41,432 bases of DNA from Nitrospirota bacterium (GTDB taxonomy: Bacteria; Nitrospirota; Thermodesulfovibrionia; Thermodesulfovibrionales; UBA9159), in NCBI GenBank assembly GCA_021790195.1, contig JAJYIF010000027.1:1-41432 (forward strand). Direction: 5' to 3'. Under the pieces are notes generated by a model. It was not told where the DNA came from. It searched no databases and worked only from the letters and a program-made list of their open reading frames with translations. A program made the translations under genes and the position numbers. Below are positions 33,736-41,390 of this stretch, in pieces; the first letter of the stretch is position 1; every line of letters begins with the position of its first letter.

Positions 33736-34043
33736 ATATAGACAACCTCTTTCAGGATGCCCTTCTTGAGCTCAGGTCGAATGCCGTTCTTTGTGACCAG
33801 ATCGACCTTCTTCCTAAGAAGCTTTTGCAGATACCTTTCCATTTCGCATAACTTGATAAGACCCGGGATACTTCTGCGGTCAAATTCAACGAGGATATCG
33901 ACATCGCTCCTCCGTTTCTGCTCGCCGCGAACGAAAGAACCGAAGATGCCGATCTCGCGCACCCGGTACTTTTGCACCACTTCAGCCTTATGCTCCTTCA
34001 GGATCGCCTTTACTTCTTCAACGCTCTTGACAGCTTTTTTCAT
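33732..34043 (-). CDS. mntA: MntA-like minimal nucleotidyltransferase antitoxin
   Basis: A 103-residue nucleotidyltransferase with the GS-x10-DxD motif: 'GSFVRGE' and 'SDVDILVEF'. It is the antitoxin of the HepT pair and would add AMP to the toxin Tyr. It is the first gene of the two-gene unit and shares ATGA with hepT. No ribosome binding site is seen, but TGATACAAT ends six bases before the ATG, which suggests a leaderless transcript. The pair lies at the left border of the AT-rich operon, as toxin-antitoxin units often do in islands. Confidence 0.9.
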   Translation of the reverse strand: MKKAVKSVEEVKAILKEHKAEVVQKYRVREIGIFGSFVRGEQKRRSDVDILVEFDRRSIPGLIKLCEMERYLQKLLRKKVDLVTKNGIRPELKKGILKEVVYI

Positions 34044-34049
34044 GTTTCT

Positions 34050-34058
34050 ATTGTATCA
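34050..34058 (-). promoter_or_regulatory. Extended -10 box predicting a leaderless mntA-hepT transcript
   Basis: TGATACAAT on the minus strand ends six bases before the mntA ATG. The arrangement and spacing equal those before the putA-like gene and nifU. Confidence 0.5.
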
Positions 34059-34299
34059 GTTTCGGTGAGTTTGTTCAGAACTTTCTCGCCGGTAAGAAAA
34101 AAAAACGCTGGAGAGGTCCTTATTGATCTCATCCTTTGCGCAATTTGCGGTTTTGCGTGATGCAATTCTAAACAGTCCTAAGTCAAGAGCAATATTGTAC
34201 AGAAAGAAAGCAAGATGGTGCAGACCGAGAGCAAGATCGGTCAAGATATTAATAAAGGAAATGCATTAACATTTCTTAACCTGATCTCTGGGGAGGAAG
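34059..34299. other. Intergenic stretch before the five-gene operon
   Basis: About 240 AT-rich bases with no convincing gene. The 62-residue minus-strand frame lacks a ribosome binding site and partly covers a degenerate copy of the 'CTTTGCGC' repeat. TATTAA at 34247-34252 is a possible -10 for the operon, but no good -35 matches it. Confidence 0.4.
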
Positions 34300-34671
34300 T
34301 TGTTGAATTGCAGGAAGCGCATAGATGGAAAGAGACTCATGGCTGGTCTTCTCATGACTCTATTTGCAGCGTCATTTCTTGCCTGTAACAGCTTTCCTTT
34401 CGGATACGAAAAGATATCTGATATTCTTACGTCGCCAAGTAAATACAACGGCAAGTCAATAAAGATAAAAGGTAAAGTCATAGAATCAGTTATCGCGTTC
34501 GGAGTTGGTTATTTTGCGATAAGTGACGGCACTGCGGCTATAGCTGTGATTCCGGCTAAAACATTTCCGAAAGTCGGTGAAGAGGTGACGATAAGAGGAC
34601 AAGTGAAAAATGCGTTTGTGATTGGTGATAAGAGTTTGACTGTCATAGTTGAAGATACAGGAGGAAAATAA
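34300..34671 (+). CDS. OB-fold-like lipoprotein, first gene of the candidate system
   Basis: A 123-residue protein. Its basic N-terminus and hydrophobic core end in 'SFLAC' (C29), a probable lipobox, so the mature part should be lipid-anchored outside the inner membrane. The rest reads as a small OB barrel: 'YNGKSIKIKGKVIESV', 'YFAISDGTAAIAVI', 'GEEVTIRGQV' and 'LTVIVED', like the tRNA-anti/OB proteins found in envelope proteins. The start is TTG 34300 or 34303, after GGGAGGAAG; ATG 34339 is an alternative that would lose the basic residues. It overlaps the next gene by one base. Its ligand is unknown. Confidence 0.68.
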   Translation: MLNCRKRIDGKRLMAGLLMTLFAASFLACNSFPFGYEKISDILTSPSKYNGKSIKIKGKVIESVIAFGVGYFAISDGTAAIAVIPAKTFPKVGEEVTIRGQVKNAFVIGDKSLTVIVEDTGGK

Positions 34672-35975
34672 TGAGAATCTTAAACACAGTCTGGAGCAAC
34701 AAAGCCCTAATATACATCCTCTTAGTCACGGCTTTATTCACATCCAGCTGTTCTGAAAAAAAAGCAGATATCAAATGGGACGTCGCCGATATAGTTGCCG
34801 CTAAAACGCAACCCGAGTCATCAATAAAAGCAAATATATATGTAGATGCAACCACGTCAATGGCCGGATTTGCGTCAAACCGCGATAGCGTATATAACAG
34901 CTTTCTCAATGATCTTGAAGGCGCTATTATCGCAGGATGGAAGAATGCAAATATTGGGTTTTATAAATTCGGCACAAAAGCGAAAGAACTGACCCGTGAA
35001 CAATTCAGGACTTTCTCGACCCCAAGCTTCTATGCTGAACCAGGCATCTTTGAAAAGACAAATATAGATAGTGTTATCGACGCGATGGACAGCAAACAGG
35101 TAAATATTGTTGTGACAGACCTTTTCCAAAGCGATGGCGATGTGAACGCGATGATTAAGAGTATCAAAGAAGGATGCTTTGCAAAAGGCATTTATATGGG
35201 CATTCTTGGTATTAAGAGCGATTATAGCGGGAAAATCTACGATGCAAAAGTACCGTCATTTCCATTCAAATCGGAGAAAGGAAATGAGGAAACTTACCGT
35301 CCATTTTATGTCCTGATTTTTGGAGACAAGAATAATATAGAGCATCTTTTTGAACAATTGAAAGCAAGCAAAGGGGTAAAAGAGAATAACTTCGTCCTTA
35401 TCTCAAAGTATATAGTTAATAAGTTCGCCGTGTCTCTGACAAAGGACAAGACATCCAAGGATCTGAATATTAACGGCCAGGAAGACAAGAGATATTACAA
35501 ACAGTTCAATTTCACCCTTAAAGAAGGCGGTCGTGAAGGGGTCATGATCGCCGACATTACTTTTGAGAAGATCGCTAAGGCTGCGGATATTTCCGACAAA
35601 GCTATTAACATTTCAGCTTTGCGGAAATTTGCAGCAAAGGGTCAAGCGGCTCCTAAGAATGGAGAGGAGTCAAATGACATAACGGTAAAAGAGTTGAGAG
35701 TCGCCAATGGAAATAAGATCAGCGCCAAACTTTCTGTAACGCCGGGTGATCAGCCGGGAATGTATTCATATCTCGTCTATGTACAGCCATCTCAGGTAAA
35801 CGGCTATATTCCGCCTAAGTGGATAGATGATTTTTCTTCAGATAATCCAACTCCGAAGCATGATGCCAATAAGACCCTTAATCTGAAACCGTTTATAGAG
35901 GGGCTCTTGAATGCAAATGCCGCCGTGGCGCAGCCGAAAATAGTGCAAATGATAATAAATATAAAGAAACTGTAA
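34671..35975 (+). CDS. vWA-like lipoprotein of the candidate system
   Basis: A 434-residue protein with a signal peptide ending at 'FTSSC' (C27), probably lipid-anchored in the periplasm. Residues 50-200 resemble a von Willebrand A domain: the first strand 'IYVDATTSM' has D59-x-T61-x-S63 in place of the DxSxS metal-binding motif, and the later strand 'NIVVTDLFQ' carries T149 and D150. A second, beta-rich region with 'SVTPGDQPGMYSYLVYV' fills the C-terminus. vWA domains bind partner proteins through a metal ion. It has a strong ribosome binding site (AGGAGG) and a start overlapping the previous stop. I do not recognise a named family beyond the vWA-like fold. Confidence 0.68.
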   Translation: MRILNTVWSNKALIYILLVTALFTSSCSEKKADIKWDVADIVAAKTQPESSIKANIYVDATTSMAGFASNRDSVYNSFLNDLEGAIIAGWKNANIGFYKFGTKAKELTREQFRTFSTPSFYAEPGIFEKTNIDSVIDAMDSKQVNIVVTDLFQSDGDVNAMIKSIKEGCFAKGIYMGILGIKSDYSGKIYDAKVPSFPFKSEKGNEETYRPFYVLIFGDKNNIEHLFEQLKASKGVKENNFVLISKYIVNKFAVSLTKDKTSKDLNINGQEDKRYYKQFNFTLKEGGREGVMIADITFEKIAKAADISDKAINISALRKFAAKGQAAPKNGEESNDITVKELRVANGNKISAKLSVTPGDQPGMYSYLVYVQPSQVNGYIPPKWIDDFSSDNPTPKHDANKTLNLKPFIEGLLNANAAVAQPKIVQMIINIKKL

Positions 35976-35987
35976 AGGAGGTCACGT

Positions 35988-36449
35988 ATGAACAAAAATC
36001 CAATGAATTATCTGATTACGTTGGCGGGAGGGGCGATATTGTGGGTTATTACTGCAGTTGTATTGGGCGGTGTAATAGGCGATAAAGTTTCTCTTTCTTC
36101 AATGAGTGTAGAGGAGTTTCTCGCAAGATATCGGATTGTATTGGCGATTGCTGCGCTCATTGGAATTACGAATTCCCTTTACTGGTTTTACTACGGTAGC
36201 AAAGATTCCACTGCTGGGGCGTTGGAGCGAGCAAAAAAGATTTGGAATATATCATTCATAATACAAATTGTAGCGTCAGCAGGTATTGTATTGGCGTTAG
36301 TGTTGATGTTGATGACACAGGGGGTAGCCCCTATTTATTACATTATGCTTTTCGGCCTTGCAGCTCTTCATACCTTTATTTTTTTCTGGATTAGTACACT
36401 ACTGATGTCGCCTACAAATGTCGAGCGACTACCGCTTTGCAAGAGATAA
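35988..36449 (+). CDS. Four-helix inner-membrane protein of the candidate system
   Basis: A 153-residue protein with four hydrophobic segments (about 8-30, 48-69, 86-108 and 115-140) and short loops. The loop after the second segment is charged (KDSTAGALERAKK). No known domain was recognised. A strong ribosome binding site (AAAGGAGG) lies 12 bases after the vWA-like gene. It is the natural candidate for linking the lipoproteins outside with the two NTPases inside; that role is inferred only from position. Confidence 0.7.
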   Translation: MNKNPMNYLITLAGGAILWVITAVVLGGVIGDKVSLSSMSVEEFLARYRIVLAIAALIGITNSLYWFYYGSKDSTAGALERAKKIWNISFIIQIVASAGIVLALVLMLMTQGVAPIYYIMLFGLAALHTFIFFWISTLLMSPTNVERLPLCKR

Positions 36450-36461
36450 AAGGGGGCGTAT

Positions 36462-38021
36462 ATGTCTAAAAATTATTTGATTGGGATAGGCGGTACAGGT
36501 GCAAGAGTTATAGAGGCAATGGTGTTCATGTGTGCTGCTGGTTATGGGCCGGATGAGCTGTCTATTTTTCTTGTGGATCCTGACAAAGGTAATGGTAATT
36601 TCCGCAGAACCAAAGAATTGATAGAGACCTATACATATTGCAGGCGAAATTATCAGAGGATTGATAACGGTGGGCTTTTTAAAACTGACATAAAGATTCC
36701 AGACCCTATCGTATGGAATATATTTGAGGATGAGAGGGAAAATCAGGATACGACATTGGCAGCATATATCAATTTTGGAGGTTTGCAAAGAGATAAGGCT
36801 GATTTTGCGTCGGTGCTGTTTTCCAATGATGAACTTGAAACGCCACTCAACAAAGGCTTCCGTGGGCATCCGTCCATTGGCTCGGTTGTAATGTCTAACA
36901 TAGATGAGAGCAAATATCCGTGGAAACTGCTTTTTGATGACATGCCTACTGCCGGTCAAAATGAGATTAAACTTTTTTTGGTCGGCTCGATTTTTGGAGG
37001 CACTGGCGCTGCCGGGGTTCCAACTTTCGGCTCAAAGGACATCATTAAATATCACAAAGAGGCTGATCTTGGCAGTAATAAGAGTAAGGTATTGTTGGGC
37101 AGTGCACTTATCTTACCGTATTTTAGTTTTGCTTCCGATGTGGATACAGACGAGAAGATGTTTGTTACACCAAAGGATTTTCCAATGGCGACAAAGGCTG
37201 CGCTGGATTACTATGGAACTAAAAAGGAAGAACTCGGATTTGATCAAATCTATTTCGTCGGGGATAGCGGTGGTCAGAATGTGGGAAACTTCAGCGCCGG
37301 TAGCGACACACAGGAAAATCTACCGCATTTCATAGAAATTGTGAGCGGCCTGACAGCGTATGATTTTTTTGAACAAGAACCAGTCGCCGATATTCCTATA
37401 AAGCAATATTTTGTAGGAGGCAGACCCGAGGATGCTGTCACATGGAATAACTTACCATTTGGTCGCGAATTTGACGACAACAGCGGGAAAAAAATGCAGC
37501 GGGATAAGAAATTTAAATCAGACGTGGTAACTATGTCTGTGTTTACTTATGCCATGTGCACGCATGTATGCCGTGATGACAAAAAGGGCGTTCTAGATAC
37601 CGAGAATGATAGTCTCCCATGGTTCGCCAATAATTTTCCTAAGGCGGCACGAACTGACGATAACAAAAAAATGGTAATTAAATTTTGCGAGTTTTCCAAG
37701 TTGTTTTTAGCATGGATATGTGCGATAGGCCAGAATGAGAGAGTAAAGTTGATCGATAAAAATAAGATCGTTGACGGTAATATTTTGGTTGGGCAAGACA
37801 TCAAAGTGTTTGATGATAATAAGAACGGTGGCTTACATGAACGGTTCATAGGAGATATTGTTGCCGGAGGCGGTTCAAAAGAGTCAAAACCTTTTTCCAC
37901 GCTAATAAGCAGATTAAATGATATCAATCTGAAAAAGGCGAATGTTTCACCTGTGAGTAAGGTCATTAGTGCAGTATATCAAAGTGCGAGACGCTTTTCC
38001 GAGGAAAACTATAAACTGTGA
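36462..38021 (+). CDS. Tubulin/FtsZ-superfamily GTPase-like protein
   Basis: A 519-residue protein. The N-terminal 'YLIGIGGTGARVIEAM' is the first nucleotide-binding loop of the tubulin/FtsZ fold, with G8-x-G10-G11-T-G13, followed by an acidic strand end 'IFLVDPDKGN'. The tubulin signature appears as 'GSIFGGTGAAG' (175-185), close to GGGTGTG. I could not find the catalytic T7 loop (NxDxxD), so it may bind GTP without FtsZ-like hydrolysis, or complete its site differently. The C-terminal half has no recognised domain. It resembles the 'tubulin-like' (Tubulin_2/FtsZl) proteins outside FtsZ proper. Ribosome binding site AGGGGG, 12 bases after the membrane-protein gene. Confidence 0.75.
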   Translation: MSKNYLIGIGGTGARVIEAMVFMCAAGYGPDELSIFLVDPDKGNGNFRRTKELIETYTYCRRNYQRIDNGGLFKTDIKIPDPIVWNIFEDERENQDTTLAAYINFGGLQRDKADFASVLFSNDELETPLNKGFRGHPSIGSVVMSNIDESKYPWKLLFDDMPTAGQNEIKLFLVGSIFGGTGAAGVPTFGSKDIIKYHKEADLGSNKSKVLLGSALILPYFSFASDVDTDEKMFVTPKDFPMATKAALDYYGTKKEELGFDQIYFVGDSGGQNVGNFSAGSDTQENLPHFIEIVSGLTAYDFFEQEPVADIPIKQYFVGGRPEDAVTWNNLPFGREFDDNSGKKMQRDKKFKSDVVTMSVFTYAMCTHVCRDDKKGVLDTENDSLPWFANNFPKAARTDDNKKMVIKFCEFSKLFLAWICAIGQNERVKLIDKNKIVDGNILVGQDIKVFDDNKNGGLHERFIGDIVAGGGSKESKPFSTLISRLNDINLKKANVSPVSKVISAVYQSARRFSEENYKL

Positions 38022-38039
38022 GAACTTGGAGGTCCTGAC

Positions 38040-41000
38040 ATGCCTATACATTATTATTTACCCAAACTGGAAGGTGAGAAGGATATTAAGCCGCCGACCA
38101 CAGGCAGGTGGGAAAAACAGGACGGTGGCATATTCAGCGCTATCAGTAATGCGATAGAAGTCGCCGAAAGGGCAGAAGACCTGCATGTCAGTTCTGTGCC
38201 GGATATATGGGCGCGCCCGTTGATTTTTCAGTCTGCTTTAAGAAAGAACTCGCAGAATCCTCTTAGAGCAAGATTTAAACAGGAATGGAGAGGTTTGCTG
38301 AGCTTATTAGCGTTAGCTGACTATAAGTATAAGAATATAGTGACAGTTGTTCCAGTCACCTGGGATGAAGGGAGATTTTCTAAGGCATTATCAAAATTAA
38401 AGCCCCATCGTGAAGGCATTCAGCTTGAAAAAGACACCCGCTATCTATGGACTGATGTCTTTCTTATCAAATTCGGCGAGATCCCCGTAGGTGCATTTTC
38501 GCCGGTTACTCTTGTCTATACTGCGGTCGCCTACAATCAACAATTGAAAAATACGAACTTGGATATAAAGGATGATTATGGTTTTCTTCGTCCACCCTTA
38601 AAAGGTGAGGACAGCTATGAACTTATCGGAGAATGGCTGGAAGTCCTGCTCAGTAAACTTGACCAATCAGATGATGAAAGACGCGATGGTCTCCTCTATA
38701 CTAATGAAAAAAATACACATCGCGATGTCACAACTAATATCTTGGAACTGCTTAAAGAATGGCGGAATGAAATCAGAGGAGATTTTGACGGTCAGGAAAT
38801 TGACTCTGAAAAAGTAAGAGTGGTTGATACGCCTATAATTACCCATTCGGTTCTTGACAGGTATCAAATATATCGTGCCCTTTTATGCCCGCTGGAAAAA
38901 GAAGACATAGGCGCTTATGCGGCTGTCGGGAGATCGGATTTTTCTCTCGCCATGAAAAGAAATTACAGCGAATATGATGAAGTTGTCATAATTACGGAAA
39001 ATCTGCTCAAAAAAACGAATAAAAGAATTTGGGAGCCGAAGGATAAGGGTCCAATAAAACTGAGCGATTTAAACAGCAGCGATGCAAGGGCAGCATTGGA
39101 AAAATTCTTTAAGCCGGATGAAGACGGCAAGGGTAATGAAGTAAAGATTCACAGCGGTTATAAACTTGCTGATGAGAAGGCTGTGTGGATAAGACCTGAG
39201 AAATATTTTTTGACTGATATACTCCTCAAAGGGAAAAGTGGCGACCTTCTCGTAGATTCCGAGTCCGAATATAATGCAGGCAAAACAAAGTATATCCTAC
39301 CGTTCAAGAAAGAGATACTTAATTTCTTCTCATGGGAAGACATAGGGAAGTTAAAACCCGATTACAAAGAAGACGGCGAGAACGTGACCTTTTCCTTCCA
39401 ACTACCGATAAGGGGCGGCGATTCAGAGACGGTAAAGAAGCTTTATAAGAAAAAAGGCCCCATCGTAAGCGAAGGTTCAATAACAGACATTGATGCTCCT
39501 ATTGTTGAAATCTTTCCGAATTATCTTGACCATCACTGGCGCAGGTATTATCTATTTCACGCAAGTGCTGAAGATGTGTCAGTTGCGCCTGTTGTTTTTG
39601 GAAAAGATAAAGGCTCGCCTCGTCCTGTTACTGAATCACGAGAGCATGAGGATAAAGAACTCAAACAAAAAATTAGAATCACTGAAATAAGCGGGGATAA
39701 TGCATTTCCAGAGGGATTGGAGATAAAGATTGATTCAGATAAGAAAGCCGGGCTTGTGATAATTCAGCATCAACTCCAATTGCCAGACCTCTCGAATAAA
39801 TGGAAAGTTGGCATTGATTTTGGAACATCAAATACTAATATCTTTAGGCAGAGCGGTACATCCGATACTGCAGTAAAGTGGCGGTTTGAGTTTCCCAAAT
39901 ATGTCAGAAGGATCTGTACAAGTAGTGATGATATTAGAAAAAGGGTTGCTCAGAATTATTTTGTCCCTCTTGAATCCATTGATCTTCCTGTCCCTACAAC
40001 ACTAAAAATATTTAACCTTGCGCGTAAGAGCCATATGTTGTTAGATTATTTTGCCTTTTTCCCTTCAGCTTATCAATTGCCGCACAATGTTTATTCCGAC
40101 ATCAAATGGGATGTTGAAGGTGAGCGCAAGACCGAATATTTTATTGAAAGCATTCTTTTCTTAATTCTCGTCGAAGCTGTTGATCAAAGAATTTCAGAGA
40201 TTGAGTTCCTATGCTCATACCCAAAGGCTTTTTCGCCAAATAATATAACTATGTTAAAGGGCGAATGGGAGAACGTGTTTAAGAAAATGTTGAATGAATC
40301 TTATCGGATCATTGATAAATATGAGAAGAAGGAAGACGAAAGAGACAATCCAATAATAGTTAATAGAGATAGCCAAATGAAACCTGCATTTGAAACAGAG
40401 GGGATAGCCGCAGGAGAATTTTTTGGAAGCGAGAAAACTATATCCGATATTACGGAAAGAGCCAATAAAGATATCGCTGCCATATGCCTCGATATTGGAG
40501 GCGGAACGACCGACATTAGTATATGGTATGGAGGGGATATCAGATTTGACGCCTCCGTAACATTGGCTGGTCGTCAAATAGCACAACTATTCCAAAAAAA
40601 CGGAAGACTCGCCGATTTTCTTTTTAGTCGAAAAGCGGCAATTGCCCTTGATGAGAAAAAAAATGAGCCTGCATTTTTCGCTGCAAGACTAAATCTTATA
40701 TTGAGAAACGAGGAAAAGACAATCCATGATATGCTGCTAAAGCATGCAAATCAAAAAGACATCCAATGGCTGAGGCAAATTATTGCTCTGGAGTTTTGCG
40801 CTATATCATTTTATACTGCGATGCTAACTGCTGCCGCTAATGACATAATAGGGGAGAATCAGCTTTTAGACAGGATTGGCCAAAAGGCAATCGGCTTGCA
40901 TTGGGGAGGCAACGCGGCAAAACTTATTAATTGGATTGACTTTGGGAAATATGATAGAAACGGCGTTGGGCATAAAATGCTTAGTGCTGCTTATTTTAAT

Positions 41001-41390
41001 TGTTTGAAAGATGTTGGAGTTAAACCAAATGCCCTGTCTCACTTCCAGTCTCCGTGGCATAAAAGCGAAGCGGCCGGAGGATTGGTGGTTATGGATATGG
41101 GGAAATATATTTCGTCGCGTGAGACTTCTGAAACTAACGCATCAGATTGGCATGACATGGACGCACAAAAGGAAAAAGATAGAAAACTTTGCGCTGACGG
41201 GATTGTCTGCGGTGAGGTTATAGAGTTATCAGATGGTAGAAGAATTGCTGCTACGGATATGATCACCGCAAATGATCTTTTTGATAATAAAAACAAAACA
41301 AGGTTTAAATTGTCATTTTTCAGCTGCATTCCCCCACCTGGTTTTCAGGGTCATTCCCCCAGGTGCAGCATCCTATCCTCGATTTTTTAG
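38040..41390 (+). CDS. Large protein with C-terminal actin/Hsp70-type ATPase domain (3' end replaced by IS sequence)
   Basis: The frame encodes 1116 residues. Residues 1-580 have no recognised domain ('SVPDIWARPLIFQSAL', 'EWRGLLSLLALAD'). An actin/Hsp70/SrfB-like ATPase follows: phosphate-1 loop D593-F-G-T-S-N-T, phosphate-2 loop D818-I-G-G-G-T-T-D825, and an adenosine-type motif with G956-G957-N958 in 'LHWGGNAAK'. Hsp70 proteins carry this domain first; here it is last, behind a long new region, somewhat as in SrfB-like virulence factors. From 41311 the DNA is an IS21-like end, so about the last 26 residues (from 'SFFSCIPPPG') are not native and the true C-terminus is lost. Ribosome binding site GGAGG, 18 bases after the tubulin-like gene. 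It may still fold if the missing part is small. Confidence 0.78.
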   Translation: MPIHYYLPKLEGEKDIKPPTTGRWEKQDGGIFSAISNAIEVAERAEDLHVSSVPDIWARPLIFQSALRKNSQNPLRARFKQEWRGLLSLLALADYKYKNIVTVVPVTWDEGRFSKALSKLKPHREGIQLEKDTRYLWTDVFLIKFGEIPVGAFSPVTLVYTAVAYNQQLKNTNLDIKDDYGFLRPPLKGEDSYELIGEWLEVLLSKLDQSDDERRDGLLYTNEKNTHRDVTTNILELLKEWRNEIRGDFDGQEIDSEKVRVVDTPIITHSVLDRYQIYRALLCPLEKEDIGAYAAVGRSDFSLAMKRNYSEYDEVVIITENLLKKTNKRIWEPKDKGPIKLSDLNSSDARAALEKFFKPDEDGKGNEVKIHSGYKLADEKAVWIRPEKYFLTDILLKGKSGDLLVDSESEYNAGKTKYILPFKKEILNFFSWEDIGKLKPDYKEDGENVTFSFQLPIRGGDSETVKKLYKKKGPIVSEGSITDIDAPIVEIFPNYLDHHWRRYYLFHASAEDVSVAPVVFGKDKGSPRPVTESREHEDKELKQKIRITEISGDNAFPEGLEIKIDSDKKAGLVIIQHQLQLPDLSNKWKVGIDFGTSNTNIFRQSGTSDTAVKWRFEFPKYVRRICTSSDDIRKRVAQNYFVPLESIDLPVPTTLKIFNLARKSHMLLDYFAFFPSAYQLPHNVYSDIKWDVEGERKTEYFIESILFLILVEAVDQRISEIEFLCSYPKAFSPNNITMLKGEWENVFKKMLNESYRIIDKYEKKEDERDNPIIVNRDSQMKPAFETEGIAAGEFFGSEKTISDITERANKDIAAICLDIGGGTTDISIWYGGDIRFDASVTLAGRQIAQLFQKNGRLADFLFSRKAAIALDEKKNEPAFFAARLNLILRNEEKTIHDMLLKHANQKDIQWLRQIIALEFCAISFYTAMLTAAANDIIGENQLLDRIGQKAIGLHWGGNAAKLINWIDFGKYDRNGVGHKMLSAAYFNCLKDVGVKPNALSHFQSPWHKSEAAGGLVVMDMGKYISSRETSETNASDWHDMDAQKEKDRKLCADGIVCGEVIELSDGRRIAATDMITANDLFDNKNKTRFKLSFFSCIPPPGFQGHSPRCSILSSIF

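Noticed and set aside
34056-34244. 62-codon minus-strand frame between mntA and the five-gene operon
   Set aside because: No ribosome binding site or known domain, and it includes a degenerate repeat copy; too weak to report as a gene.
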